Assembly: GCF_024919275.1 (NCBI RefSeq)
Contig: NZ_JANWGH010000003.1
Location: 657,677-721,676, forward strand
Direction of reading: 5' to 3'
DNA length: 64,000 bases
Source of the DNA: Algoriphagus limi
Lineage (GTDB): Bacteria > Bacteroidota > Bacteroidia > Cytophagales > Cyclobacteriaceae
Shown here one piece after another: positions 19,101-27,822 of this stretch; within the stretch, counting starts at the first letter, position 1; every line of letters begins with the position of its first letter. Both the position numbers and the translations under genes were made by a program. The notes under the pieces were generated by a model. It saw only the letters and a program-made list of their open reading frames with translations, was not told the DNA's origin and did not search any database.

Positions 19101-19628
19101 CCAAGGGTCTGGTAAAAAGTCAACAGATGGATGCTTTTCTCCAGTTTTATGGATTACACCCGGCTGAACATTTGGGTTTGGATCGTTGATTCCAGGATGG
19201 TCAGCGAAGTAACCGCCTACCAATTTCCCGTACCAACCCCATTCATATTCGGTATCAGCTGCAGCATGAATACCAACATACCCACCTCCTGATTGGATGT
19301 AGCGCTCAAAATCCGCCTCTTGGTAGTGGTCTAGAACATCTCCTGTAGTACTCAACCAGATTACAGCAGCGTATTTTTCTAGGTTTTCTTCATTGATGTC
19401 AGCGGCATCCTCGGTAGCATCCACTTCAAATCCATTTTCAGCTCCCAGCTTCTCGATAGCTGCGATTCCGTCAGGAATGGATTCGTGATGGAATCCCGCC
19501 GTTTTGTGGAATACTAGGACTTTTGGATTTCCTTTTCGTTTGTTCGAACAGGATGAAAAAAACAAAGCTCCCACCACAAAAAGAAGCAGTAAGGCTCGAA
19601 GGTTTTTTAGGTTAATGATAGTATTCAT
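16182..19628 (-). CDS. ThuA - sugar dehydrogenase - PKD - cytochrome c - carbohydrate-binding lipoprotein
   Basis: A 1148-residue multidomain lipoprotein (lipobox FFSSC near residue 27). In order: a ThuA-like domain (about 33-255, KVLVFHKTAGFHHES, HAAADTEYEW); a PQQ-type glucose/sorbosone dehydrogenase beta-propeller (about 275-695); a PKD domain (about 705-790); a class I cytochrome c with CKTCH (888-892) and a likely axial Met in AMPANPD (about 935); and a C-terminal CBM6-like beta-sandwich (about 1000-1148). It probably oxidises a sugar or polyol in the periplasm or at the surface and passes electrons to its own haem. This architecture recurs in Bacteroidota. It is transcribed away from the GH3 gene at 19789, so a joint role in glycan use is plausible but inferred. 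Confidence 0.88.
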   Translation of the reverse strand: MNTIINLKNLRALLLLFVVGALFFSSCSNKRKGNPKVLVFHKTAGFHHESIPDGIAAIEKLGAENGFEVDATEDAADINEENLEKYAAVIWLSTTGDVLDHYQEADFERYIQSGGGYVGIHAAADTEYEWGWYGKLVGGYFADHPGINDPNPNVQPGVIHKTGEKHPSVDFLPDPWERTDEWYSYKEVNPQTTKLLMLDEDSYKGGMDMGEHPIAWYHDYDGGRAFYTGGGHTKESFQEENFLKHLLAGIQYAIGDNRVLDYSKAKQKRTPEENRFTKTMLSVGEFTEPTEMTVLPNLDILIAQRRGEIILWDNEKNELREVAKLDVYWQSGIRGVNAEEGVMGLQKDPNYAQNNYVFVYYAPAGDEEINRLSRFVFKDGVWDMSSETVILDVASDRYICCHTGGSIAFDKDGNLFLSTGDNSTPFNQYESRYTLNGYAPLDGREGRSQWDALRSSGNSNDLRGKILRIKVNEDGSYTIPKGNLYPEGTEATRPEIYVQGNRNPYRISIDQKTGFLYWGEVGPDARADSLDVKGPKGYDEVNQARQAGNFGWPYFVGNNYAYREFNYETGETGPAFDPAGPVNNSPNNTGIKTLPPAQPAFIWYPYDNSPDFPQVGTGGRNAMAGPVYYSDLYPADTRFPDYFDGKLFIYDWVRGWVKVVTMEENGDFSKMEPFMPGTKFNALIDMEMGPDGKIYVLEYGNGWFSKNIDSGLSRIDFNGGNRPPVVTAINVDKSSGVLPLTVTLTAEASDPEGDPISYTWNLGNGKTEKTDGPTLTTTFDQIGEYEITVTPSDPAGLTSESPKALVYAGNSAPDVNIKVEGNQSFYFPGKRVSYEVTVTDEDHSTDDMSKLYVAADYIEGYDQAEADMGHKVMSEAMTGKALVQALTCKTCHKESEASIGPAYTEVAKKYRTRDRAYLMDKIKNGGGGVWGETAMPANPDIKDSDLNALIAYIFSLKGEQKPSLPAKGTLDPTMGKTPSPNGALMINASYSDDGGTNIKPLTGSASLVLMANSVDPGMASDFNGFTSMSFGGRNLLMVPGDAAHFSLPAFDLTGIGSVTFTVASQEPIETPVDFEIRLGSPTGELVGSGTYTQGPVERDPNMPIMYGQATIPMTAEAGNGNQKIYILSKPQSAELGTFIIAGITFNAK

Positions 19629-19788
19629 GAATCAGAATTTTTTTCAAATTAGGTAATTCTCAAAATTGCGCAGCTAAATAACTGAAATTCGGTGATTATT
19701 GATGATAAAAAGCTCTATTTTTTCATTTTGAAACAATAAATATGGATATTTCCTATCGATTCTTAATCACCACTTAGACCCAATTGCC

Positions 19789-22110
19789 ATGAAGGTTTCC
19801 AAAACAAAAATTCTAACCCTAGCCACTGCCGTTATTTTCTTTGCCTGTGAGAAAAATGAAACACAGGAAAAAAGTATTGGTAGTGATGTAATCATTTTGA
19901 CTCAGTCTCAAGGTTCAACCCTAGGTTATTCCAAGTCTTCTGGTGTTCAATTAATCCAGGAAAACGGCCTTTATTTCAAAGACTTAAATAAAAATGGAGC
20001 ATTGGATGCCTACGAGGATTGGAGATTGACGACAGAAGATCGGGCAAAGGACCTCGCTTCAAAAATGTCCAAAGAACAAATAGCCGGTTTGATGCTTTAC
20101 AGTTCGCATCAGGCAATTCCTGCAAACCCGCAGGGTTTTGGGGCAGGTACTTATGGAGGAAAGCCAATCACAGAAAGTGGAGTGCCTACTTCCAGTATTT
20201 CTGATCAGCAAAAGCAGTTTTTGGAGGAGGATAATCTTCGACATGTATTAATCACTCAAGTGGAGAGTCCGAAGATTGCCGCTGAATGGAATAATAATGT
20301 GCAGGCCTTCGTGGAAGGCTTGGGTTTAGGAATTCCTGCAAATAACAGTTCAGATCCTCGTCATGGTCCTGTAGCGAATACGGAGTACAATGCAGGTTCG
20401 GGAGGACAAATCTCCATGTGGCCGGAATCTTTGGGTTTGGCAGCTACGTTTGATCCCCAATTGGTGGAGCGTTTTGGAGAAGTGGCTTCTATGGAGTACC
20501 GGGCTTTAGGAATCTCAACAGCCCTTTCTCCTCAAATTGATTTGGGGACAGAACCGCGCTGGAATCGAATCAAGGGTACTTTTGGTGAGGATTCAAGACT
20601 TTCCGCTGATATGGCAAGAGCTTATGTAGATGGATTTCAAACTTCTAAAGGTGAAGCTGAAATCGCTGGAGGCTGGGGCTATCATAGTGTCAACGCCATG
20701 GTGAAGCACTGGCCTAGTGGAGGTCCTGAAGAAGGTGGACGAGATGGGCATTTTGCCTACGGAAAATTTGCGGTTTATCCGGGAAATAACTTCGAAGAGC
20801 ATTTAGTACCATTTACCGAGGGAGCTTTCAAACTTTCAGGTCCGACCAAATCTGCCACCGCAGTAATGCCGTATTATACCATTTCTTTTGGTCAGGATTC
20901 TGTGGCGAATGGCTACTCCAAATATTTGATCACGGATTTACTTCGAAATACCTATGGCTATGATGGAGTGGTTTGTACGGATTGGTTGGTTACTGGGGAT
21001 GAAGGTCCGCAACCAGAAATTTTTGCAGGAAAACCTTGGGGAATGGAAGCTAGCACAATTGCAGAACGTCATTATCAAGTGTTGATGGCTGGAGGAGATC
21101 AGTTTGGTGGGAATAATGATAAGATTCCAGTGTTGGCGGCTTTTGAAATGATGGAGGGAGAAATGGGAGCTGAAGCTGCTCGGGCTAGAATTGAACAATC
21201 GGCGGTCCGTTTGCTTCGGAATATTTTCAATGCAGGGTTATTTGAAAATCCATATTTGGAACCTGAAAAAAGCCAAGAGTTTGTTGGAAATCCTGATTTG
21301 ATGAAGGAAGGCTATGAAGCTCAAATGAAATCTGTGGTCCTTTTGAAGAATAAAGAGCAGGTACTTCCAATCCGTGAAAAGAAGAAAGTGTTTATTCCTC
21401 AAAAATATATTCCTTCCACTACGAATTGGTGGGGAATAAAAAGTGAGGCTAAATGGGTGGATGCTGTTAATTTGGGAATCGCTTCCAAGTACGTGGAATT
21501 GGTAGGAACCCCTGAGGAGGCTGATATGGCTTTTGTTTTTGTTAATAGTCCTGAATCCGGTACTGGATATGATCCGGCTGATCGAGCTAAAGGAGGGAAT
21601 GGTTATGTTCCTATTTCTCTTCAATACGAGCCTTACACCGCAACATTAGCTCGTGAGCAAAGTATGGCAGCAGGCGATCCCGTAATTGCTCCTGAAATCA
21701 CCAATCGAAGCTATAAAGGAAAGCAGGTAGAAACTGCCAACAATCAGGATTTGAAGACCATTCTGGAGACCAAATCCCAAATGAATGGTAAGCCGGTAAT
21801 CGTGATTGTCAATGCGGCGAACCCTATGGTCATGGCTGAATTTGAAAAAGAAGTTGATGGGATTCTCTTCCATTTCGGAGTGCAGGATCAGGTTGTTTTT
21901 GATTTGTTGACCGGAAATGCAGAGCCTTCAGCCTTACTTCCTGTCCAATTGCCTGCTTCCATGGAGACTGTGGAGACACAATTTGAAGATGTGCCTCATG
22001 ATATGGAAGTTCACGTAGACGAATTTGGGAATGCCTATGATTTTGCCTTTGGACTAAATTGGTCTGGGAAAATTCAGGATGAGCGTGTAGAAAAGTATTC
22101 GAAGAATTAA
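19789..22110 (+). CDS. Glycoside hydrolase family 3 lipoprotein
   Basis: 773 residues; lipoprotein signal with Cys20 (FFACEK). A calcium-loop-like start, DLNKNGALDAYEDWR (about 65-80), precedes the GH3 barrel as in many Bacteroidota members. The barrel contains the FGEDSRLSADMARAYV helix, the KHWPSGGPEEGGRDGH loop and the nucleophile segment VVCTDW (Asp398). The C-terminal GH3 domain follows (about 520-700, SVVLLKNKEQVLPI). GH3 enzymes cleave beta-glucosides and related links; the KHWPSGGPEEGGRDGH loop is longer than the usual KHF-P-G-D-S and may change specificity. It shares a convergent hairpin terminator with galK. Confidence 0.9.
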   Translation: MKVSKTKILTLATAVIFFACEKNETQEKSIGSDVIILTQSQGSTLGYSKSSGVQLIQENGLYFKDLNKNGALDAYEDWRLTTEDRAKDLASKMSKEQIAGLMLYSSHQAIPANPQGFGAGTYGGKPITESGVPTSSISDQQKQFLEEDNLRHVLITQVESPKIAAEWNNNVQAFVEGLGLGIPANNSSDPRHGPVANTEYNAGSGGQISMWPESLGLAATFDPQLVERFGEVASMEYRALGISTALSPQIDLGTEPRWNRIKGTFGEDSRLSADMARAYVDGFQTSKGEAEIAGGWGYHSVNAMVKHWPSGGPEEGGRDGHFAYGKFAVYPGNNFEEHLVPFTEGAFKLSGPTKSATAVMPYYTISFGQDSVANGYSKYLITDLLRNTYGYDGVVCTDWLVTGDEGPQPEIFAGKPWGMEASTIAERHYQVLMAGGDQFGGNNDKIPVLAAFEMMEGEMGAEAARARIEQSAVRLLRNIFNAGLFENPYLEPEKSQEFVGNPDLMKEGYEAQMKSVVLLKNKEQVLPIREKKKVFIPQKYIPSTTNWWGIKSEAKWVDAVNLGIASKYVELVGTPEEADMAFVFVNSPESGTGYDPADRAKGGNGYVPISLQYEPYTATLAREQSMAAGDPVIAPEITNRSYKGKQVETANNQDLKTILETKSQMNGKPVIVIVNAANPMVMAEFEKEVDGILFHFGVQDQVVFDLLTGNAEPSALLPVQLPASMETVETQFEDVPHDMEVHVDEFGNAYDFAFGLNWSGKIQDERVEKYSKN

Positions 22111-22120
22111 ATAGATGATT

Positions 22121-22158
22121 CAGCCCCTTCATTCAGATTTAAAAATGAAGGGGTTGAT
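22121..22158. terminator. Convergent terminator between the GH3 gene and galK
   Basis: CAGCCCCTTCATT pairs with AATGAAGGGGTTG, a 13-bp stem with one wobble, between the stop of the plus-strand GH3 gene and the stop of minus-strand galK. Short T runs on both sides suggest it works in both directions. Confidence 0.75.
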
Positions 22159-22159
22159 T

Positions 22160-23305
22160 TTAAATCACTCTTGCTCCCTCGCTGATTTCGACTTGGATAA
22201 AGGAAGGAGCTTTTCCAAATTTCTTTTCATAAGAAGGAGCTATTGCATATTTAAATGCCTCAATGCTCCCTTTTTTAATCAAATTGATGGTACAGCCTCC
22301 AAAGCCTCCTCCCATCATTCTTGCTCCTAAAACACCTGAAAATTCAAAAGCTTTTTGCGCTAAGAAATCCAACTCGGGGCAACTCACTTCAAAATCTTGA
22401 CTGAGACTTTGATGTGATTTTTTGAGTAACTCACCAAATAGCTCTAAGCGATTTTCTCTCAAAGCAGATGAAGCTTCTAAAACCCGCCCGCATTCAGAAA
22501 TGACATGCTTGGCTTTAGGGAAAAGGGGTTCTGGAAGAATTTGTTGGACTTCTTCAAGTTGGGAAACCTTCAAATCCCGTAATGTTATGATTTCTGGAAA
22601 ATAGGGTGTCAAAAGCATTACACTTTCTTCACAAGCTGCTCTCCGCTGATTGTAGGCAGAATCCGCTAAGGAATGCTTGACATTGGAGTTTACCAGCAAG
22701 AAGCAATATTCTCCCAAATCCAGAGAGACTTCTTCATGTTGATTGACTCGGCAATCCAATAGTAAGGCTGTATTTTCTTTCCCAAAAGCAGAGGCATAGG
22801 GGTCCATGATTCCACAGTTGACTCCAGCATATTGGTGCTCTGATTTTTGAGCGTAGCGGGCTATGGATAATTTGCTCAAATTAAATTCAAATAAAGCCGA
22901 AAGTGCTGTCCCAATTGAAACCGAAAGAGCCGCTGAAGAAGATAAGCCAGCGCCCACTGGGATATTACCTCCGATCACCATATCAAAGCCTTCAAACTTG
23001 TATCCGGCTTGATGTAATTGCGCTAAAAAGCCCATCACATAGGTGCTCCAATGTCCTTTTTTGGGAGAAAATGCCTTCCAATCAAAAGTTGCTGATTCCT
23101 CAAAATCGAGGGAAAATAAACGACAATAGGGGAGTTGATTTTTTTGAACTCCAACCCAAATTCCAAACTGAACTGCCGCTGGAAAAACAAATCCTTCCTG
23201 ATAGTCGGTATGTTCCCCGATGAGGTTGATTCGTCCTGGAGCAAAAGCAATGAGAGGCTCCGTTTCAAAATGATTTTTAAAACTGGATCGAATTTGGGCT
23301 TCCAT
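22160..23305 (-). CDS. galK: Galactokinase
   Basis: Catalyses ATP-dependent phosphorylation of galactose to galactose-1-phosphate, the entry step of the Leloir pathway. GHMP kinase motifs are complete: PGRINLIGEHTDY near the N-terminus, the ATP loop PVGAGLSSSAAL in the middle and MMGGGFGGC near the C-terminus. I chose the ATG at 23305 (381 residues), not the upstream one at 23425, because family members begin right before the galactose-binding motif and the upstream stretch overlaps the lacI 3' end without any family similarity. It lies 37 bp after the LacI regulator gene, which probably controls it. No galT or galM is adjacent. Confidence 0.93.
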   Translation of the reverse strand: MEAQIRSSFKNHFETEPLIAFAPGRINLIGEHTDYQEGFVFPAAVQFGIWVGVQKNQLPYCRLFSLDFEESATFDWKAFSPKKGHWSTYVMGFLAQLHQAGYKFEGFDMVIGGNIPVGAGLSSSAALSVSIGTALSALFEFNLSKLSIARYAQKSEHQYAGVNCGIMDPYASAFGKENTALLLDCRVNQHEEVSLDLGEYCFLLVNSNVKHSLADSAYNQRRAACEESVMLLTPYFPEIITLRDLKVSQLEEVQQILPEPLFPKAKHVISECGRVLEASSALRENRLELFGELLKKSHQSLSQDFEVSCPELDFLAQKAFEFSGVLGARMMGGGFGGCTINLIKKGSIEAFKYAIAPSYEKKFGKAPSFIQVEISEGARVI

Positions 23306-23342
23306 CAGATAGGGATAGCGTTGAACTCCTAGGAATTCTAAT

Positions 23343-24368
23343 TTAAATGGATCGTTGGGAGGACTTTCTAGGAACCAAAGTCGTATCCAAGACAATGGAA
23401 ATTGGATCGTCAGAAACCAATCCATCCAGTTGGTCCAGAAGGTGGCTAACTGCCAATTTACCCATTTCGTATCCAGGCTGGGATACGGTAGTTAAAGGTG
23501 GCTCAACTACACCGGATGTCGGATTATTGGTAAAGCCAGCCAAAGCAATCTGCTCAGGAACTTTTATTCCTACGCTTTTCCAATAGGTCAACACATCTAC
23601 TGCCAATGGATCAATCATACAGAAAACACCGTCTGGTAGCGGATTCATAGCAGCGATTTCTTTGGCTATTCGGATATTGTCAGCTTCAGTAAGATCGGTG
23701 ACTTTGATGAAATCCGGATTTTCCTCAATTCCATATTCACGAAGTGCTTTCAAATAACCCTCTTTCCGCTTTTTGGAAATATAAAGGTCCTCTGGACCGG
23801 AAACATAAACAATGGATCTGCAGCCGGTTTCCAATAAGTGATTGGTAACCTGATAAGCTCCACCGGCATCGTTGAAAGTTACTTTGGAAACAGGAATATC
23901 TTCATGAACACGGTCAAAAAGTACAAAAGGAATTTCGCGATTGTATAGCTCAAAAAGGTGCTCATAGTGATTGGTTTCCCTACTGAGGGAAATCATCAAG
24001 GCGTCTACTTGAGAAGCAACCAAGGTTTTAATGTTGGCGATTTCCTGATCGATGGATTCATTGGATTGGCAAATCATGACATTGTAGCCACGCTTATTGG
24101 CAAAGTCCTGAATACCACTGATACAGGATGCGAAAAAGTGAGAGGTAATCTCAGGAACAATCACACCGAGTGTTTTGGTGCGACTGATTCGAAGGCTTTG
24201 AGCAAGTAAATTGGGCTGATAGTTCATCTCCTTCGCCGTTTCCACGATTTTCCTTTTGGTTTCTTCGTGGAGCTCTGGAGAATCCTTTAATGCTCTGGAA
24301 ACAGTCGAGACGGAAACCCCCAATTTTTTGGCAATTTCCTTCATGGTGACCTGATGTCCTTTTTTCAT
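23343..24368 (-). CDS. LacI family transcriptional regulator
   Basis: 341 residues. An N-terminal LacI helix-turn-helix (about 8-55, TMKEIAKKLGVSVSTVSRAL) is followed by a periplasmic-binding-like effector domain (about 65-335; TLGVIVPEITSHFFA, AGFTNNPTSGVVEPPLTTV). It should bind a palindromic operator and respond to a sugar. It lies directly upstream of galK in the same direction, so galactose or a galactoside is a reasonable but unproven effector. The 134 bp upstream would hold the operator; I could not pick a clear palindrome there. Confidence 0.92.
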   Translation of the reverse strand: MKKGHQVTMKEIAKKLGVSVSTVSRALKDSPELHEETKRKIVETAKEMNYQPNLLAQSLRISRTKTLGVIVPEITSHFFASCISGIQDFANKRGYNVMICQSNESIDQEIANIKTLVASQVDALMISLSRETNHYEHLFELYNREIPFVLFDRVHEDIPVSKVTFNDAGGAYQVTNHLLETGCRSIVYVSGPEDLYISKKRKEGYLKALREYGIEENPDFIKVTDLTEADNIRIAKEIAAMNPLPDGVFCMIDPLAVDVLTYWKSVGIKVPEQIALAGFTNNPTSGVVEPPLTTVSQPGYEMGKLAVSHLLDQLDGLVSDDPISIVLDTTLVPRKSSQRSI

Positions 24369-24503
24369 GCGTACTTAGTTTTGGCCCGAAATGGGATAAA
24401 TCCAACGATGATAGAATTACCAATTTTCAGCGTAAAAGGTTTGAATTTCAGTAAATTCTATGCGCTGTTGTTGGCAATATTGCAAAGTTTTTTCGAAATC
24501 CTA

Positions 24504-25481
24504 TTATTCCTGGTAAACTGTAAACAAAACCGTTTCTCCAACGGCCTGTAAAGGACGCTTATCAATCAGGCCCATATTGTCCTGATGTGTATGATGATAA
24601 TGTCCAAATCCATATTGAGGACTAAACTCAATAATGTCGATCATGGGGATTTGGGCATATTCATTGACAAAAAGGTGGTCGTCAAGAATTTCAGGAGAAT
24701 CCTGTGGGATGAAGAAGGAAGAATGTCCCAATTGGGCGGCATGATCCCAGACTTTTTTCAATATCCCGGAAGCATAGCGTCTCGAGTAACCTTCCCGATA
24801 GAAGCGAGCTCCTTTTGCTCCGACCAAGTCAACTAGGATTCCGTAATAGGCAGAGTAATTTGGAACATGTTTGTTTTTGGACCAGTGTTGGGACCCCAGA
24901 CACCACCAAATTTGAGAATTATCCCGAACCGTAGCTCTTTCAGGCTCTCCATCATCTTCTCCATCAAACAAAATAATGTCAATTCCTACCTCAGGCTTCA
25001 GTTCCTGACTTCCAATCACTCGGGCAATTTCCATCAATACCCCAACGCCAGAACCTCCATCGTTAGCTCCATCAATCGCCTCCTCCAATCGTTCGGTGTC
25101 CTTATCGGCAATTCGCCGTGTGTCCCAATGAGCAGCAAGAAGGATACGTTTTTTCGCATCAGGATTATATGAAGCGATGATATTGGTCAAATCCCAAGTT
25201 TGTTTGTCATAGGTAGTAGCTTGAAATTCCTGAGTTTGAACATTCCAGTTCCAGGATTCAAGTTTGGAAATGATCCAATCCTTCGTAGCGGCATGTCCAC
25301 TTGTTCCCGGTACACGAGGTCCAAAATCCACTTGCTTCTGAATAAAAGCATAGGCCGAATCCGAGCTAAAAGCTGGATAGGGTTTGATCTCAACCTGAGG
25401 GCTCGTGCTGTCCGTCTTTTTCTCGGAAGAACAAGCACCTACGAAAAGAAGAATTACTAGAATCCAGATACTATTCTTCAT
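24504..25481 (-). CDS. M28 family zinc peptidase / glutaminyl cyclase-like lipoprotein
   Basis: About 325 residues from the ATG at 25481, chosen because the signal [17 protein letters not shown] begins there; an ATG 12 bp upstream (25493) is also in frame and overlaps the cysS 3' end. The lipobox is FVGAC. The M28 metal-binding set is visible: AAHWDTR (His, Asp), DGANDGGSG (bridging Asp), DGEDDGE, and a C-terminal HYHHTHQD. The LLAAHWDTR and DGANDGGSG arrangement is closest to the glutaminyl-peptide cyclotransferase-like M28 branch, so it may be an aminopeptidase or a cyclase. It follows cysS, overlapping its 3' end, and may be co-transcribed. Confidence 0.88.
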   Translation of the reverse strand: MKNSIWILVILLFVGACSSEKKTDSTSPQVEIKPYPAFSSDSAYAFIQKQVDFGPRVPGTSGHAATKDWIISKLESWNWNVQTQEFQATTYDKQTWDLTNIIASYNPDAKKRILLAAHWDTRRIADKDTERLEEAIDGANDGGSGVGVLMEIARVIGSQELKPEVGIDIILFDGEDDGEPERATVRDNSQIWWCLGSQHWSKNKHVPNYSAYYGILVDLVGAKGARFYREGYSRRYASGILKKVWDHAAQLGHSSFFIPQDSPEILDDHLFVNEYAQIPMIDIIEFSPQYGFGHYHHTHQDNMGLIDKRPLQAVGETVLFTVYQE

Positions 25482-26964
25482 AAGCCCAGTCAATTCGGTC
25501 TTTCATATCTTTCACCACAAATCCCATATCCTTCAATCCGGCGCGGATTTCATCCACTTTGACATAATCGCGGGCAGTTTTTGCTTCGCTGTAAAGTTTC
25601 AGCAATAACTCTATCATGGATCCTTGATTGTCGCTTTTCTCTTCGATCAAGCCCAAGATGTCCGTCACGAAGGTGATATATGTATTTTTCAGCTTTTCAA
25701 AAACTTCTTCACCTAATGCAGCACTGTTCAATTGTCCGGTGAAAATGGAATTGATCTTTTTGAGCAAGTTGAAGAGATGACCAATTGCTTGCGCGGTGTT
25801 GAAATCATCGTCCATCGCTCGGTAGGCATTGGTAATACTGGACTCTATCTGCTGAATTTGCTTTTCATCCAATGCAATGGAATCATCAGCCTGATATTCT
25901 AATAGCTGAGCTGTGCGCAACCCATTGATCATTTTTTTGTAGCCCTTCTGCGCTGCCTTCAAGGCCTCGTTTGAAAAGTCCAAAGTAGACCGATAATGTG
26001 CAGTAAGCATAAAATAACGAATGGTCATGGGACTGTAGGCTTGTTCCAGAAGCTTATGGTTTCCAGTGAACAGTTCCTGAAGGGTAATGAAGTTGCCCAG
26101 AGATTTACCCATCTTCTGTCCGTTGATGGTGATCATGTTATTATGCATCCAGTATCGGGCAGGGTCCTGATGATTGCATGCATTTCCTTGTGCAATTTCA
26201 CATTCGTGATGAGGGAACATTAAGTCCATCCCGCCCCCATGAATATCAAATTGAGTTCCCAGATATTTGGAGCTCATGGCTGTACACTCTAAATGCCATC
26301 CTGGAAATCCCAAGCCCCAAGGAGAATCCCATTTCATCAAATGCTCAGGGGCAGCTTTTTTCCAAAGTGCAAAATCAACGGAATTCCGCTTTTCACCTTG
26401 TCCATCCAAATCACGGGTTCCACTGATTAACTCATCCAAAACCCTTCCTGAAAGCTTTCCATACTGGTAGCTTTGATTGTATTTGAGTACATCAAAATAC
26501 ACTGAGCCGTTAACCTCGTAGGCCAAACCTTCTTTAAGGATTGCTTCCACCAATGCAATTTGCTCTGGAATATGACCTGTTGCCCGCGGTTCAATACTAG
26601 GTTTCCAGGTATTGAGAAGGGCCATGTCTCGATGATAAGTATCCGTGTATTGTTGGGCTACTTCCATAGGCTCGAGTTGCTCGAGTTTGGCTTTTTTGGC
26701 GATTTTATCCTCACCTTCATCCGCATCTCCTGTGAGGTGACCTACGTCGGTAATGTTCCGAACATAGCGAACCCGATAGCCCAAATGGGTCAAATATCGA
26801 TTAACAGTATCGAAAGTGACAGCAGGTCGGGCATGGCCTAAATGTGCATCCCCATAAACTGTCGGACCGCAGACATACATTCCCACAAAGGGAGGATTGA
26901 TGGCTTGAAATACTTCTTTTTCCCTGGAAAGGGTATTGTAGAGTTTGAGGTTATGCGACTTCAT
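25471..26964 (-). CDS. cysS: Cysteine--tRNA ligase
   Basis: 497 residues, normal length. Class I synthetase motifs: HLGH (41-44, the HIGH motif) and KMGKS (284-288, the KMSKS motif). Zinc ligands of the cysteine-specific site are visible (Cys32, Cys227, His252 region, in [12 protein letters not shown]). It charges tRNA-Cys with cysteine in the cytoplasm. A TAnnTTTG-like box (TACTTTTG) lies at 26972-26979 just before the ATG, so the leader would be very short if it is the promoter. Confidence 0.97.
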   Translation of the reverse strand: MKSHNLKLYNTLSREKEVFQAINPPFVGMYVCGPTVYGDAHLGHARPAVTFDTVNRYLTHLGYRVRYVRNITDVGHLTGDADEGEDKIAKKAKLEQLEPMEVAQQYTDTYHRDMALLNTWKPSIEPRATGHIPEQIALVEAILKEGLAYEVNGSVYFDVLKYNQSYQYGKLSGRVLDELISGTRDLDGQGEKRNSVDFALWKKAAPEHLMKWDSPWGLGFPGWHLECTAMSSKYLGTQFDIHGGGMDLMFPHHECEIAQGNACNHQDPARYWMHNNMITINGQKMGKSLGNFITLQELFTGNHKLLEQAYSPMTIRYFMLTAHYRSTLDFSNEALKAAQKGYKKMINGLRTAQLLEYQADDSIALDEKQIQQIESSITNAYRAMDDDFNTAQAIGHLFNLLKKINSIFTGQLNSAALGEEVFEKLKNTYITFVTDILGLIEEKSDNQGSMIELLLKLYSEAKTARDYVKVDEIRAGLKDMGFVVKDMKDRIDWAYEE

Positions 26965-27144
26965 AAGTCTTCAAAAGTACGAATTACGAATTATGAAACA
27001 CGATGTAGGTATGATCTGGTTTCAATCACCGCGCAAAATAGCGGAAAAATGGGGGAGATTGAAGTTAAAAATGGTGAGTCCTTGACGAAAAACACATGAG
27101 CTTCTAAGGAGGAAATAGAATTCATCTTAATCAAGACATTCTAA

Positions 27145-27181
27145 AAAAGAAAAACCTCTGGCTTTTATCACCAGAGGTCTT
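27145..27181 (-). terminator. Intrinsic terminator of hicAB
   Basis: ACCTCTGG pairs with CCAGAGGT around a 9-nt loop, followed on the minus strand by a T-rich run (TTTTTCTTTTTT). It lies about 25 bp past the hicB stop. Confidence 0.8.
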
Positions 27182-27202
27182 GCTTCTAAAATCTTACTGC
27201 TT

Positions 27203-27421
27203 TTAGGCAAACATCAATTTACCTTTAGGTTTTGGGATTTCCCTCCCCATTTTTTTAGCAGTTTCAATCCATTCTTGAATTACAAGCTCAACATTTTGAA
27301 GGGCTTCTAAATAACTAGCTCCATCGGCAGCACAGCCAGCAAGTTCTGGAACTTCTGCAATGAATGCTTCATCAGTATCGCTCCAGTAAATAATAATTTC
27401 GTATCGCGGATCAGTCTTCAC
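27203..27421 (-). CDS. hicB: HicB family antitoxin
   Basis: 72 residues of the HicB partial-RNase-H-like fold: YEIIIYWSDTDEAFIAEVPELAGC, then GASYLEALQNVELVIQEWIE. It is the short form without a C-terminal DNA-binding domain, so operon control may need another factor. It should bind and block HicA. Its start overlaps the end of hicA by 11 bp, so the toxin gene comes first, as is usual for hicAB. Confidence 0.88.
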   Translation of the reverse strand: MKTDPRYEIIIYWSDTDEAFIAEVPELAGCAADGASYLEALQNVELVIQEWIETAKKMGREIPKPKGKLMFA

Positions 27422-27674
27422 TTTTTTTTAGGCTTAATTGATATTTCAATATAAGTAATCTTACTTGTTTTACTTGATAAGGTTTTGCCTTACCATTCTT
27501 TTCTTGAAGATTAAGGATTTCTTCCACATCTTCTTTGCTAAATATGTGGTGACTACCTTTTATTCTTTCCGAAAAACCAAAAATCAAAATCAACTTCCTT
27601 AATTCTCTAAAGGTAATGTTACTATCTGAGCTTCCTGAGAGGATTTTGGCTATTAGTTTTTCATACTTGCCCAT
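27411..27674 (-). CDS. hicA: HicA family mRNA interferase toxin
   Basis: 87 residues. HicA toxins are small double-stranded-RNA-binding-like proteins that cleave mRNA, using a histidine in a G-S-H-H motif; here GSHHIF with His42/His43. The N-terminus (YEKLIAKILSGSSDSNITFRE) is slightly longer than in many HicA proteins and resembles the ILSGxSDANIxF version frequent in Bacteroidota. It lies upstream of hicB with overlap and a shared terminator at 27145-27181. Confidence 0.85.
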   Translation of the reverse strand: MGKYEKLIAKILSGSSDSNITFRELRKLILIFGFSERIKGSHHIFSKEDVEEILNLQEKNGKAKPYQVKQVRLLILKYQLSLKKSED

Positions 27675-27733
27675 AGCCTAATTTAATCTATTTTTTGAAT
27701 TTGTTATTTAATATCGTAGTCGATTTTTGCCAT

Positions 27734-27770
27734 AAAAAAACCTCCGATTCCATTGGAACCGGAGGTCTTT
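27734..27770 (-). terminator. Intrinsic terminator of purH
   Basis: ACCTCCG and CGGAGGT form the base of an imperfect stem, followed on the minus strand by seven T. It lies about 50 bp past the purH stop. A second hairpin (27785-27817, GACCTT..GAGGTT..AACCTC..AAGGTC) sits between it and purH and belongs to a small repeat family seen again near 47583. Confidence 0.75.
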
Positions 27771-27822
27771 GAAATGCTAAGACAAGACCTTCGAGGTTTT
27801 CAAAACCTCAAAGGTCAGTCCA

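Noticed and set aside
23306..23425. 40-residue N-terminal extension of galactokinase
   Set aside because: Overlaps the lacI 3' end and lacks family similarity; the ATG at 23305 gives the usual start.
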